NCBI RefSeq assembly: GCF_027857615.1
Contig: NZ_JAQIFT010000061.1
Location: forward strand, 1-64,000
Source: Holtiella tumoricola
GTDB taxonomy: Bacteria > Bacillota > Clostridia > Lachnospirales > Cellulosilyticaceae
DNA length: 64,000 nt
Direction: 5' to 3'
The notes beneath the pieces were generated by a model, which made no database searches, was not told the DNA's origin, and saw only the letters and a program-made list of their open reading frames with translations. Below, in pieces: positions 51,889-62,125 of this stretch (position 1 is the stretch's first letter; every line of letters begins with the position of its first letter). Position numbers and translations under genes: made by a program.

Positions 51889-53240
51889 TACATTTCTATA
51901 TGGATTTCAAAAGGATCATCTATGGCCTTTAGTGCATCTTTTAATACCTTTAAGTAATGAGCTGTCACTCCTTTTTGCTCTTGTGCAACATTTTTCATTT
52001 GATAAGGGTCTGTTTGTCTATCATAAAGAATACATTCTTGTTGACCCTGTGCTGATGAAAGGATAAAGGTGTAGCGGTTATCTCTTATCCCTCTACCATA
52101 CCCTTCACTCTCTTTATCCTCTACAAAATAGATGGAATACTCTGGCCCATCAATATAATCTTGCATACGCATATTAGGTGCAAAGTTATGACCTACACAA
52201 GCTTTTGGGATTTGGCTTTCTAGTCCTACTGCACCGAGAAGTGTAGGAAAAATATCAATGGTGGATAATTGTGCTTCTACATCTTGATGCTTAAATTGGC
52301 TTGGATACCTCACTAAAAAGGGTACACTTACAGCTTCTTCATACCAGATGTTTTTATGCATACGTCCTTGACTTCCCATCATTTCACCATGGTCAGAAGT
52401 AAAGATTACAATGGTATTATCTTTAATCCCCTTATCCTCTATGGCTTGCATAAGCTTGCCAAAGTTCTCATCTATACCTGTAATCGAAGCAAAGTAGTTC
52501 TTCACATGTTTTATGGCTTCTTCATTGAGTTTTACATTGGGCCTTACGAGTAGATCATCTGCTTCTTTGCCTTCATAATAGTCCAAATACTCTTGTGGGA
52601 ACATATCAAAATCTGTATGAGGTGGATTAAAAGATACAAACAGTGCAAAAGGTTTATCCTGATTGTTAATATAATCTATAGCTACTTGTGTCTCATGCTT
52701 GACTGACCATTCTTGCACATCTTTTCTTTCTTCTATTTTAGCGTCGTTAATCCAGTAGTGAGGCTTCATATGCCAATCGTAGCAACCGTAAGAATACCAG
52801 AAATTAAATCCGTGTCTTCCCTTACCTGGAGGCGTGTAGGCATCCCATATGTATCCATCTCCTCTAGCCCCTTCTGTATATGCATTTTGCTCTGCTTTTG
52901 GTGCATCTAAATGCCACTTTCCTATGTATCCCATCTCATACCCATTTTGAGCTAAAATATCAGATACACACACTTGGTCATCATGGAGATAGCAACCTTG
53001 CTTTGCACTTACTGAAGTACAGTTGGTAAAAATATTGTTCTTATGAGGGTACATCCCTGTCATAAGTATACCTCGGTATGGACTACATACAGGATAGTTA
53101 CTTACTGCTTGATTAAATACCACACTTTCCTCGGCGAATCGATCTAAATGGGGTGTAATCACTGGGTCCTGCTTCATATAACCTATTGCTTGCCTTCTAA
53201 ACTGATCGCAAAAAACATAGACTAAATTAGGTTTTGTCAT
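51888..53240 (-). CDS. Sulfatase-family hydrolase
   Basis: 450 residues from the ATG at 53240 (AGGAGG six bases upstream); a frame from 53270 lacks a site. It opens NLVYVFCDQFRRQAIG, has the maturation motif VCSPYRG with Cys52, which is converted to formylglycine in active enzymes, and FTSDHGEMMG for metal binding. Cys-type sulfatases need an anaerobic sulfatase-maturing enzyme, not seen here. It has no signal peptide and sits 3' of an ABC importer, so it probably removes sulfate from imported glycans inside the cell. A phosphodiesterase activity is also possible in this superfamily. Confidence 0.8.
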   Translation of the reverse strand: MTKPNLVYVFCDQFRRQAIGYMKQDPVITPHLDRFAEESVVFNQAVSNYPVCSPYRGILMTGMYPHKNNIFTNCTSVSAKQGCYLHDDQVCVSDILAQNGYEMGYIGKWHLDAPKAEQNAYTEGARGDGYIWDAYTPPGKGRHGFNFWYSYGCYDWHMKPHYWINDAKIEERKDVQEWSVKHETQVAIDYINNQDKPFALFVSFNPPHTDFDMFPQEYLDYYEGKEADDLLVRPNVKLNEEAIKHVKNYFASITGIDENFGKLMQAIEDKGIKDNTIVIFTSDHGEMMGSQGRMHKNIWYEEAVSVPFLVRYPSQFKHQDVEAQLSTIDIFPTLLGAVGLESQIPKACVGHNFAPNMRMQDYIDGPEYSIYFVEDKESEGYGRGIRDNRYTFILSSAQGQQECILYDRQTDPYQMKNVAQEQKGVTAHYLKVLKDALKAIDDPFEIHIEM

Positions 53241-53250
53241 ACCCTTCCTC

Positions 53251-54915
53251 CTATTTATTAATTCTGTCATAACTTGCTTGTTGTAATTCTAAGTAGCGAC
53301 CTACATTTAACTTTTCTAACTTATCAAGATGTTCTTGCCACTTAGCATCATCTATACCAGATAATACAGCCTGTGCTACAAAGCTTTTAATATAATTATC
53401 AATTTCTACTTGTAAGTTAGCCTTTTCTTCTGTTACCTCTAAGCTTTCAAAGAGGGTTAACATATTTTCTTCTGGGAAGTATGGCTCTAACATATCAATA
53501 TAGCTTGATCTTTGTTCTCCTTTTGGATCATCTTTTAATTGGAATTTGTCTAGTTCATCTAAAGTAATAAACATAGGACCATGAGGACCTGCAGATGTTG
53601 TATATCTATATTCACCCTTACTTACACCTTCAGGTAAATTATTAAGGTACCAATAGTCTCCTGTCTCATCATTCATATCCCAAAGGACATTACGTTCTCC
53701 AAAGTACCATTCCATCTTGGTAGAAAAGTCACTATTCACATAGTCGAACCATCTGATTAAAGCCTCTGGGTTTTTACATGCTTTGGTAATGACAAAGCCC
53801 CCATTCCATCCTGCAAACTTCTCCTTTTGTCCATCCCAAAGTGGTTCAGATACTGATGACTTCAATGGTGGTAATGCGATGTACTGACTATCATTTTGTT
53901 CCCCTACAGCAAAATAAGGAAGGTATTCTAGGAATGAGCCCACTACCATCTGTTGCCCCTTTGAATAGTACTGTTGCTGAGTCTGACTAAAGCCCTCTAA
54001 ATCTAGTAATTCCTCTTTTGCTAACTGATTGTAGTATTTAAGTGCTTCATAGTACTCTGGCTTTGCAGGTGCAAACTCTACCTTCCCATCTTCAATCATA
54101 ATATGGTCTGTTCCGTCTTTAATACCAAATGAGCCTAGAAGCATACTAAATTGTGAAGCATAGAACTGTTGACAAAAAGATAAAGGTATTTCATCATTGA
54201 GTCCATTACCGTTAGGATCTTTTTCTTTAAAAGCCTTGAGTACTTCATAGTACTCTTCAACTGTAGTCGGTACCTCTAGTCCTAAGTTGTCTAGCCATTG
54301 TTTATTCAAGAAGAGCACACCTGATGTTGTATCATTACGTGCACTATGTGCATTGGTCATAAAGGAGTATATCTTGCCATCTTCTTGTTCTAACATGGTT
54401 TTAATCTCTGGGTAGGTATTATAGACTTCTGATACATGAGGTGCATATCTATCAATATAATCCCCTACTGGTATAAGCTGTGGAAGATTCTTTACAATAG
54501 AAGAGGCACTAATACCTGTTGCAATAGCATCTGGTAGCTGTCCTGATGCAAACATAATGTTGATTTTTTCTTGCCATCCTGTAGAAGGAATTTCCATCCA
54601 TTTAATTTCTATATTGGTATCTTCTTGCGCTTTAATAACGGCTGGCTTATTTTCATAGGTATCTTTAGCAAGTGGATGTCCTATAACTGCTATGGTGAAC
54701 GTTTCTTTTTCCTTTACAATAGGTAACCCTTCTAAGTAGAGATTACCTTCCATCTCTCTTGTCGTACCATCCTTACTAGTTTCTACTGTTACTTCTTTTC
54801 CACCGGCTTTGGCACCTGCCTTTTGTCCGCCTTCTCCTGTCGTTGTACAACCTACTAATAAGATCCCTACCATAATCAGTGTTGTAACTTTAGATAACAT
54901 TTTCTTCACTTTCAT
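53251..54915 (-). CDS. Extracellular carbohydrate-binding lipoprotein of ABC importer
   Basis: 554 residues. A lipobox ending VGC (Cys23) marks a lipoprotein, followed by the large LplA-type solute-binding fold (FTIAVIGHPLAKDTYENKPAVIKAQEDTNIEIKWMEIPS...; KEKDPNGNGLNDEIPLSF; GGFVITKACKNPEALIRWFDYV). This is the family that serves LplB/LplC-type permeases, both encoded directly upstream (54955-56808). The substrate is probably an oligosaccharide; the sulfatase gene downstream suggests a sulfated one. Confidence 0.9.
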   Translation of the reverse strand: MKVKKMLSKVTTLIMVGILLVGCTTTGEGGQKAGAKAGGKEVTVETSKDGTTREMEGNLYLEGLPIVKEKETFTIAVIGHPLAKDTYENKPAVIKAQEDTNIEIKWMEIPSTGWQEKINIMFASGQLPDAIATGISASSIVKNLPQLIPVGDYIDRYAPHVSEVYNTYPEIKTMLEQEDGKIYSFMTNAHSARNDTTSGVLFLNKQWLDNLGLEVPTTVEEYYEVLKAFKEKDPNGNGLNDEIPLSFCQQFYASQFSMLLGSFGIKDGTDHIMIEDGKVEFAPAKPEYYEALKYYNQLAKEELLDLEGFSQTQQQYYSKGQQMVVGSFLEYLPYFAVGEQNDSQYIALPPLKSSVSEPLWDGQKEKFAGWNGGFVITKACKNPEALIRWFDYVNSDFSTKMEWYFGERNVLWDMNDETGDYWYLNNLPEGVSKGEYRYTTSAGPHGPMFITLDELDKFQLKDDPKGEQRSSYIDMLEPYFPEENMLTLFESLEVTEEKANLQVEIDNYIKSFVAQAVLSGIDDAKWQEHLDKLEKLNVGRYLELQQASYDRINK

Positions 54916-54954
54916 CTTTATTCCCCTTTTCTTTAATAAAGTACAAAATTTAAA

Positions 54955-55872
54955 TCACCCTTTAACTGCTCCAATCATAACGCCTTTAACAAAATATTTT
55001 TGTATAAAAGGATAGATAATGAGGACTGGAATAGTGGCAACAACAATAACACCATATTTTACAACTTCTACTAAAGTATTCATTTCACTTACGGTCTCTG
55101 CATCTACACCGCCACCACTTGCTGCTTGCTGCATCATCATTTGGAAGGAGAGTAAAATTTCTCTTAATACAAGCTGTAAAGGATATTTATCCATATCATT
55201 GAGGTAAATCATTGCATTAAAGAAAGAATTCCAATAAGCGATAGCACAATAAAGTGTAATAACCGCTATAATGGGTTTAGAAATAGGTATAACAATTTCA
55301 AAGAAAAATCTTTGGTTGGTACAACCATCTACGAAAGCTGCTTCTTGTAACTCTTTAGGTATCGTTGAAGCAAAGAAAGAACGTGCAATAATAACATTAT
55401 AGACCGACACACTACCTAGCAAAATAATAATAGCTCTTGTATCAATTAAATGAAGTTGCTTGACTACTAAGTATAGAGGTACAAGTCCTCCTGAAAAGTA
55501 CATTGTAAATACAAATATCCCCATTAAAATATTGCGTCCTGGAAGGTCTGACCTTGAAAAAGCATATCCTGCTAAAATGGTAATGCTTACCCCTACCAAT
55601 GTCCCCATTACTGTATAAAATATGGTATTGGCATAACCACTCCATAGCTTTGCATTCTGAAGGATATTCTCATACCCTATAAGCGAAAAGCCCTTTGGAT
55701 AAAGAAGTAAGTCTCCTGAATTGACTGCCGCCGGACTTGATACTGAGGCAACTAATACAAAATATAGTGGATAAGCTACTATAATAATAATAGCTATAAT
55801 AAGTGTGATTGTAATCCACGTGAAAAGCCTATCTTGCTTTGTTTCTTTTATTTTAGTGCTTACTGCCTTCAT
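54955..55872 (-). CDS. ABC sugar permease, LplC/YtcP type
   Basis: 305 residues, six membrane helices. The EAA loop reads ELQEAAFVDGCTNQRFFFEIVIPISKP, where the ATPase docks. The C-terminus IYPFIQKYFVKGVMIGAVKG is typical of the LplC/YtcP/AraQ group. It pairs with the permease at 55885-56808 and the lipoprotein at 53251-54915. No ATPase gene is present; importers of this type commonly share a general MsmX-like ATPase encoded elsewhere. Confidence 0.9.
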   Translation of the reverse strand: MKAVSTKIKETKQDRLFTWITITLIIAIIIIVAYPLYFVLVASVSSPAAVNSGDLLLYPKGFSLIGYENILQNAKLWSGYANTIFYTVMGTLVGVSITILAGYAFSRSDLPGRNILMGIFVFTMYFSGGLVPLYLVVKQLHLIDTRAIIILLGSVSVYNVIIARSFFASTIPKELQEAAFVDGCTNQRFFFEIVIPISKPIIAVITLYCAIAYWNSFFNAMIYLNDMDKYPLQLVLREILLSFQMMMQQAASGGGVDAETVSEMNTLVEVVKYGVIVVATIPVLIIYPFIQKYFVKGVMIGAVKG

Positions 55873-55884
55873 TGTTCCCCTCCT

Positions 55885-56808
55885 CTACCATAAGCTTGTT
55901 CCTGATACTTTTTTCGCTACTCTATTGACCCCTATAAGAATACAAAAGTTAATAATATTATTGAATAAGCCAACAGCTGTAGAATAACTGTACTGGGCAT
56001 TCACTAGCCCCATCTTGTATGTATAAGTAGAAATAATCTCTGATACTTCTAAGTTTAAATCATTTTGCATGAGTAAGACTTTCTCAAAGCCTACATTCAT
56101 GACTTGCCCCATGTTAAGAATAAGTAAAATCGTAATCGTTGGTAAAATGGCTGGGAAGTCAATATGTCTAATACGTTGTAGCTTACTGGCCCCATCTATA
56201 ATGGCCGCTTCATGAAGCTCTGGGCTAACGCCTGATAGCGCTGCAATATAAATAATAGAAGCCCAACCTGTACCTTGCCATATGCCGGACCATACATAGA
56301 CATGTCTAAACCATTCTTTTTGTCCTAAGAAGAATATACGCTCTCCGCCTAGTGCTTCCAAGATTGTATTAATAAATCCAGTCCTTGGAGAGAGGAAGAT
56401 CGAGAGCATCCCTACCAATACAACTGTTGAAATAAAATGTGGTGCGTAGGTAATGGTTTGTGTTAGCTTTTTTAGCTTTTCATTCTTGGTGTAATTAATC
56501 ATAAAAGCTAAAAGGATAGGGATTGGGAATGATGCAACTAAAGAATAAATACTAATTGAAAGTGTATTCTTTAATAGATCCCAGAACATAATGGAATCAA
56601 AAAATTTGGTGAAATGCTTCAAGCCTACCCATGGACTACCTGCTATCCCTTCATAGGGCAAATAATCTTTAAAAGCAATTTGTATTCCATACATGGGCCA
56701 ATAATTAAAAATGATGATGTAGAGTAAAGCTGGTAACAAGAAAAGATATAAAATATAATTTCTTTTCATCAATAACCAAGTTTGCTTACGCTGAGCTTTG
56801 CTTATCAT
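55885..56808 (-). CDS. ABC sugar permease, LplB/YteP type
   Basis: 307 residues, six membrane helices, opening NYILYLFLLPALLYIIIFNYWPMYGIQIAFKDY. The EAA loop is ELHEAAIIDGASKLQRIRHIDFPAILP. It ends FCILIGVNRVAKKVSGTSLW, as in LplB/YteP proteins. It is the first gene of the importer-sulfatase operon (55885 to 51888) and is divergent from the AraC-type regulator gene at 57005, which most likely controls it. Confidence 0.9.
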   Translation of the reverse strand: MISKAQRKQTWLLMKRNYILYLFLLPALLYIIIFNYWPMYGIQIAFKDYLPYEGIAGSPWVGLKHFTKFFDSIMFWDLLKNTLSISIYSLVASFPIPILLAFMINYTKNEKLKKLTQTITYAPHFISTVVLVGMLSIFLSPRTGFINTILEALGGERIFFLGQKEWFRHVYVWSGIWQGTGWASIIYIAALSGVSPELHEAAIIDGASKLQRIRHIDFPAILPTITILLILNMGQVMNVGFEKVLLMQNDLNLEVSEIISTYTYKMGLVNAQYSYSTAVGLFNNIINFCILIGVNRVAKKVSGTSLW

Positions 56809-56938
56809 ATGATCTCTTCCCCTTTCGTTTTCATATTTTCATCTAATCACACATTCGTTTATTGGTAAATATTCAATATTTTTAGTATAAACTTTTTTTG
56901 AATTTAAACATTTTACACAAAAATAATTTTATCAAAAC

Positions 56939-56967
56939 TTGAATTTTAGGTATATATATGTTATAAA
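56939..56967 (+). promoter_or_regulatory. Promoter of the AraC-type regulator gene
   Basis: TTGAAT (56939-56944), 17 bases, TATAAA (56962-56967). An AAAGGAG at about 56988-56994 and a TTG at 57005 follow, which decides the downstream start. Confidence 0.55.
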
Positions 56968-57004
56968 TGCCTTATATTCTATTTACCAAAGGAGTTGTCT
57001 ATTT

Positions 57005-59188
57005 TTGAATACTAATCTATTTAAAGAATTTAATAAGCACCTCTGCTCCTACTTTTTCATTATTTTTATCCCTATTATGGCTTTAAATATCTGCTATCAG
57101 AACTATTTTTTAGATACCTATAAAACTGAAGTCATTCAACAAAACAATAATAACCTTAATAAGTTCCAAGTTTATTTTGATCATAAAATTGACCTCATTC
57201 ATAAGGTCACAAGTAATTTGACACGTACGCCTTACTTTTCTGACGCTTATATTAGACATAACATCAGCTCTTTTTATGATATTCTTGCAGAACTTAATGC
57301 CATCAAAGCCCTTGACCCTACATTTGTAGATATTTATTACTACAATAAAAATGTCCCCAATACACTCTACTCTTGTAATGGTACTTACAATATTAATACC
57401 TATACTCAAATCAATCCTAATTTTTTGAATGGATATGCAAACTTTGAAAACAAGATAAATAGCATCTCTAAACCTATATTCCAAGCACCAGATGATAATA
57501 TTCTTGCATCCCTTACACCTTGTATCGAATACATTTTACCTGTACATAATCAATCTGCATTTTTTGTCTTTAGAATCAATCTTTCATTTTTCTCAGATGC
57601 ACTTCACAATATTTATGATACTGAAAATGCATCTTATACTTACATACTCTCTGACACTTATGAACTCTATAAAAATGCACCTCCTGATTTCTCCTTATCT
57701 CTAGATAACTTGCCAGGTACGGAACCTTCTAATATCCAAACCACATACAAAGATCATTATTATATAAGTAGTACCTCCTCTCCTACTAGTAATCTAACTT
57801 ACATGAGTATTGTCAACGAGGCGCTCTTATTAGCCAAAGTACGCACCTTGTCCAATAAGTTTATCTTGCTCAATCTTTTGATCTTGTTGCTGGGCTTTAT
57901 CATTATCTTTGTTTTAACCAATAAATACTACGAGCCTATTAGGCGCTTACTTGCCTCTCTCCATGACTTTAACTTTAATCTTCCAAAAAACCTAGATGCT
58001 TTAGACCAGGTTGCTGTAGGACTTGATCTATTAGATAGAGACAATAGGCGTCTCAACTATGAAAAGAGTCTTTTAAAATTACTTAGTGGTACGTATAAAA
58101 CTATCTCAAGTTTTAATATGAACCCTGCCCACAAGGATATTTTACTCAAGTATGAAACGTATAAAATTATTACACTCTGCCCTGCCCCTTCTTATACGTT
58201 AAGCAATGAAGATAAACAGCTATTAAGACAAGCTAAGCTGGCTCCACTGGAGGGTGTAGACCTTTATCAGGTAGATTATACTGAATCTAACATGTCTATC
58301 TGGATTGCCTTTTATCAAACAGGTATGGATACCTTATTAAAAGAAGCATTACTTAATTTAGATGGTGCACTTAAGGCTACCTTGTCTGTCCCTCTAAGGT
58401 TATGTATCAGTCATCAATATACAGAATTAAGTGGTATGCCTTATGCCCTTCTAGAGTGCTCTAAGCTCTCACAGCATACAGACTGTACACTTCATAAGAC
58501 TCTATTGTTTTATGAAGAAGTGAATCTACAAAAACCTGTAGAATTCTCCTATCCAGAAGCTGAACTCTCCGGCTTACAGGATGCCATCACCAGTCGTAAC
58601 ATTGAAAAAATAGAGCTTTTTGTAAATATACTTGTAGATTATATTAATAGTTTGGATGAGTGTAATCCACTTCTCCTACCTTTAGCCTATACTATTTCAC
58701 ATGTTTTTAAGAAGGCAGCTAAAATATTAAATATTACTTCTGTAACAAACTTTGACAATCTTTCCAAGACGAATACGCCTTTTTCTAAAGCTTTGTTTAC
58801 AGAGTACATCCTTACACTCTCTAAAGAAGTAATAGGTATTATACAACTTCACACCGAACCTTGTGCCTCCTCATCAATCCAAGTGATTATTGATTATATT
58901 AATCAACATTATTGTGAGTATGATTTATCTGTGTCCTTCTTAGCTGATCATTTTAATCTGTCTATTTCTAACTTGAGCCATCAGTTTAAAGCAACGACTA
59001 GCGTTAATGTTTCTTCCTATATTAATGCACTTCGTATTGAAAAGGCTAAGCAGCTCCTTTGCACAACCTCTATGACCATTACAGATATTGCTACTTCTAT
59101 TGGTTATACACAGCCTTCTAGCTTTATAAGGCGTTTCAAACAATTTACCAATATGACACCTGGTGAATTTAGAGCACAAGCAAAATAA
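57005..59188 (+). CDS. AraC-family regulator with membrane-bound sensor domain (YesN-like)
   Basis: 727 residues from a TTG at 57005 behind AAAGGAG; the longer frame from 56939 begins inside the promoter. One helix near 20-38, an extracellular Cache-like region (about 40-270), a second helix (about 278-302; FILLNLLILLLGFIIIFVLT), a cytoplasmic linker, and a C-terminal double helix-turn-helix (IDYINQHYCEYDLSVSFLADHFNLSISNLSHQFK, then MTITDIATSIGYTQPSSFIRRFKQFTNMTPGEFR). It should sense an outside ligand and directly activate the divergent importer-sulfatase operon. Confidence 0.9.
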   Translation: MNTNLFKEFNKHLCSYFFIIFIPIMALNICYQNYFLDTYKTEVIQQNNNNLNKFQVYFDHKIDLIHKVTSNLTRTPYFSDAYIRHNISSFYDILAELNAIKALDPTFVDIYYYNKNVPNTLYSCNGTYNINTYTQINPNFLNGYANFENKINSISKPIFQAPDDNILASLTPCIEYILPVHNQSAFFVFRINLSFFSDALHNIYDTENASYTYILSDTYELYKNAPPDFSLSLDNLPGTEPSNIQTTYKDHYYISSTSSPTSNLTYMSIVNEALLLAKVRTLSNKFILLNLLILLLGFIIIFVLTNKYYEPIRRLLASLHDFNFNLPKNLDALDQVAVGLDLLDRDNRRLNYEKSLLKLLSGTYKTISSFNMNPAHKDILLKYETYKIITLCPAPSYTLSNEDKQLLRQAKLAPLEGVDLYQVDYTESNMSIWIAFYQTGMDTLLKEALLNLDGALKATLSVPLRLCISHQYTELSGMPYALLECSKLSQHTDCTLHKTLLFYEEVNLQKPVEFSYPEAELSGLQDAITSRNIEKIELFVNILVDYINSLDECNPLLLPLAYTISHVFKKAAKILNITSVTNFDNLSKTNTPFSKALFTEYILTLSKEVIGIIQLHTEPCASSSIQVIIDYINQHYCEYDLSVSFLADHFNLSISNLSHQFKATTSVNVSSYINALRIEKAKQLLCTTSMTITDIATSIGYTQPSSFIRRFKQFTNMTPGEFRAQAK

Positions 59189-59210
59189 GTTATTGCCTAG
59201 ATGTAGGTAA

Positions 59211-59250
59211 AAAAAGAGTCTTATGGCACTCTAGCCATAAGACTCTTTTT
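59211..59250. terminator. Bidirectional terminator
   Basis: Perfect 17-bp arms (AAAAAGAGTCTTATGGC and complement) around ACTCTA, between convergent genes ending at 59188 and 59273. Confidence 0.9.
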
Positions 59251-59272
59251 AGATCTATTATTTATCACTTTG

Positions 59273-60970
59273 TTAGGCTTTAGGAAGGGTAATGGATAAA
59301 GTGAATTCCTTGGCTTCCTTGCTGTATTCCCATCCCAATCTGCCTTCATACTTTTCGGCTGTCTTATACATACTTTTCATACCATAGCCGTGGAAGTCCT
59401 TGTCCTCCTTGGTGGTGATGAGTTGATTACCCTTAGTCTTTGGTAGGGTGTCACAACTATTGACCAACTTGAAGGTAATAAAGGCTTGGTTATAAGCGTA
59501 CAAGTTGAAGTGGATGGTCTTAGCTTCACTTCTTTTAGCTCCCTCAATGGCATTGTTAAAGGCATTTGCTAGTAAGCTTACGAGGTCTTTATCTTCTATA
59601 AATCCTAGTTGCACATCTTGTATATTATAGTCAAACTGAATGTCTTCCTTTTGCATGGTTTCCATTTTGTCATTCAGAATAATATCTAGCATCTTATTAC
59701 CTGTGAGCACAGTATGAGATAGCTTGCTCAGGTCATTGTTCATACTTTTGATATAGTTAACCAATTGCTGGCTTTGTGTCTCCATAGCTAGGCAATAGAT
59801 GCTGGCAAGATGGTTTTTGACATCATGGAGTACTTCATGGGTCTTATCATACTTCTTACCTAAGATCTGATAATGTCCTTCCAAGATCTTGTTTCTTTCC
59901 TCTAGAAGCTCTTGCTTTTTGAAGCTATAATAACGAGAGAGCAAGCCACCCGTAATCAAGACAATAAATAATAGCAACACAAAATTAACAAGGGTTATGC
60001 AGATTTGCTTTTTTAGTTCTTCTTCAAACCGCTTAATATTTTGAATGTGATATTGCTCTAATTCTTCTAGGTAGATACCTGTCCCTATCATCCAGTTGTA
60101 TCTTGGATAAAGTTTGGTATACCCAAGCTTTAGTCCAAATTCACTACTGTCTTTCTTCTTATAATAATATTTATTGGTAGACTCACCATACTTTTTAATG
60201 TCTTCTAACTCATTTAAGAATGGAAAGTTAATATCTGCATCTTTCTCCTCCATGGATAGGAGCATCCCCTCTGTGTCACTTAAGTTAGGCTGTACCAAAC
60301 GAATGGCATACTCATCTGCTTCACCATAGTTAACAATCTCATCGACCCATACATAGCCCCCATCATCTAAGGCTAATTCACGGATCTTATTGGCGGATAC
60401 AGCCTTTACGGCTTCATCGATATCTGCTTCTTTTGTTCCCATTACAATCGTATATTCGTCTGATAGTGTTTTAAAGATCATTTTATATTTATAATGCTTA
60501 ATAATATGTGCTTCAAAGGCTCCTTGTGTATCAATATCTTGTGCTACTTCATCATTTGTATACTTGAGTGCCCCCTGGGTATGGTCCCAAATCATCCAAT
60601 GTGTCTTTACACTATACTCATTCACGATATGTATGTCTTTGAAAGCTTTTAATAAATTTTCTATTCTATCATTTTCTAACTTTTCTTCACTAAAAGTGCC
60701 TATAGATTTATAAAAACTTTCCAGCTCATTCATCACTCGGCTACGTTCTAATTCAACATCCTTAATGGTACGTTCGACGGTCTCTTTAAGGCTCCCCTCT
60801 TGGAATTCTAGAATCGTTGTATACACATTATTTACACTCTCATCATACATTTTCTTCGTTCCAAAAACGTAGGTTGCAAAGAGGCTAATGCTTATTAAAA
60901 TCAGTATAACACTTGCACCTATATAGAGCCGTAACTTATCTTGTCTGGGCTTCCCCTTCACATCTGTCAT
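59273..60970 (-). CDS. Cache-domain GHKL sensor histidine kinase
   Basis: 565 residues. A membrane helix at 16-34 and another near 325-345 flank an extracellular dCache-type domain with GGYVWVDEIV and YPRYNWMIGTGIYLEELEQY. In the cytoplasm HEVLHDVKNHLASIY provides the phospho-acceptor His, and NAFNNAIEGAKR plus GYGMKSM form the GHKL ATPase. It is encoded 20 bases upstream of its LytTR... rather, immediately after its LytTR regulator gene (60991-61698) in the same operon. The Cache domain suggests a small-molecule ligand such as an amino or organic acid. Confidence 0.9.
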   Translation of the reverse strand: MTDVKGKPRQDKLRLYIGASVILILISISLFATYVFGTKKMYDESVNNVYTTILEFQEGSLKETVERTIKDVELERSRVMNELESFYKSIGTFSEEKLENDRIENLLKAFKDIHIVNEYSVKTHWMIWDHTQGALKYTNDEVAQDIDTQGAFEAHIIKHYKYKMIFKTLSDEYTIVMGTKEADIDEAVKAVSANKIRELALDDGGYVWVDEIVNYGEADEYAIRLVQPNLSDTEGMLLSMEEKDADINFPFLNELEDIKKYGESTNKYYYKKKDSSEFGLKLGYTKLYPRYNWMIGTGIYLEELEQYHIQNIKRFEEELKKQICITLVNFVLLLFIVLITGGLLSRYYSFKKQELLEERNKILEGHYQILGKKYDKTHEVLHDVKNHLASIYCLAMETQSQQLVNYIKSMNNDLSKLSHTVLTGNKMLDIILNDKMETMQKEDIQFDYNIQDVQLGFIEDKDLVSLLANAFNNAIEGAKRSEAKTIHFNLYAYNQAFITFKLVNSCDTLPKTKGNQLITTKEDKDFHGYGMKSMYKTAEKYEGRLGWEYSKEAKEFTLSITLPKA

Positions 60971-60990
60971 CGATATTTTCTACCCCCTTC

Positions 60991-61698
60991 TTAGTTCATC
61001 TTCTCCACATACATCATAAATTCTTCTTTAAAGGTCTTATACTTACGTTTTGACACATAGACTTCTTCACCTGTAGTAAGTTGTAGACTTTCTTTGTTTA
61101 AGCGACTTACATATTGTAGGTTAACAAGGTAACTTTTATGCGGACTTGCAAAGCCATGGCCTGTTAACATTTCTTCCCATTCTTGCATAGGGATATTGGT
61201 TGTGATACTTCTGCCTGTTATATACAGCTCTACCTTGCGATCTTGTATGGCTAAATACTTAATATCAGGAATAGCTATACGTTCTAGTGTACCTTCACTT
61301 TTCAAGATAATATACTGTTGTGACTTACCTATCATTTCAAGTAACTCTACAATGGCTTGTGAAAAACTTTGTTCATCTACAGGTTTAACAATATAGCGAT
61401 ACGCATTGACATTGTAACCTTCTGGCCAGAGCTTCTCCACGCCTGTTACAAAAATAATCTTCACTTCTTTGTTCGTTTGTCTAATACGTTTGGCCACTTC
61501 TATGCCATTAATCTGCCCCATTTCGATGTCTAATATAATCATGTCATACTCATCATATCCAGCTTCTAGTAGCTGTTCCCCTGCTGCAAACAACCTGATG
61601 TCAAAGTCTACGTTATTCTCTTTGGCAATCTTCTTTAATAAGTTACCCATGTAAGTTTTTTGAAGTACTTCATCCTCACAAATTGCTATTTTGTACAT
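60991..61698 (-). CDS. LytTR-family response regulator
   Basis: 235 residues. The receiver domain has Glu8-Asp9, phospho-acceptor Asp57 (MIILDIEMG) and a Lys in YRYIVKPVD. The LytTR DNA-binding domain follows (about 130-230; FASPHKSYLVNLQYV, YVSKRKYKTFKEEF). First gene of a two-gene operon with the Cache-GHKL kinase, GAGGAAATAGG before the ATG. The target genes are not evident. Confidence 0.9.
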   Translation of the reverse strand: MYKIAICEDEVLQKTYMGNLLKKIAKENNVDFDIRLFAAGEQLLEAGYDEYDMIILDIEMGQINGIEVAKRIRQTNKEVKIIFVTGVEKLWPEGYNVNAYRYIVKPVDEQSFSQAIVELLEMIGKSQQYIILKSEGTLERIAIPDIKYLAIQDRKVELYITGRSITTNIPMQEWEEMLTGHGFASPHKSYLVNLQYVSRLNKESLQLTTGEEVYVSKRKYKTFKEEFMMYVEKMN

Positions 61699-62125
61699 TC
61701 CTATTTCCTCACCCCTAAAATCATTTTCTATACTACTAATATACTACAAAAATACCACTTTTTCATATTTTTTTCCCACTTTGTCATATTTTGTTGATAT
61801 GCCGTATTTTTTATATTAAGATAATCACATAGAGCTAAGCACTCTATCTAATGCTCTACTCCCCTAGAGCATCAATCATATACACTTAACCGAATAACAA
61901 GTTTTATACATACAACATCTTTACTCAACACTTATATGGACGAAAAGCAGGTATTATACTCCCCTTACCCTTAATGCCTGTTATATATAAGTTAGATATG
62001 TCTCCCCTTACGACATGACTAAATAGCAAACCCTAATTCCCCAAGACGGACTTTGTATGATGATGTATAAAACTTGTATGACAGAACAAGAAGACCACTC
62101 TATCCCCTAGAGTGGTCTTCTTATT
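61699..62125. other. Gene-free gap with two hairpins
   Basis: No credible gene. It contains ATGCTCTA/TAGAGCAT near 61850-61871 and a longer hairpin near 61936-61985 with T residues after it on the minus strand, both upstream of the LytTR regulator, so a leader element is possible. The chemoreceptor terminator lies at the right end. Confidence 0.5.
62088..62122. terminator. Terminator of the chemoreceptor gene
   Basis: Perfect 15-bp arms (AAGAAGACCACTCTA and complement) around TCCCC, just past the stop at 62126. Confidence 0.85.
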
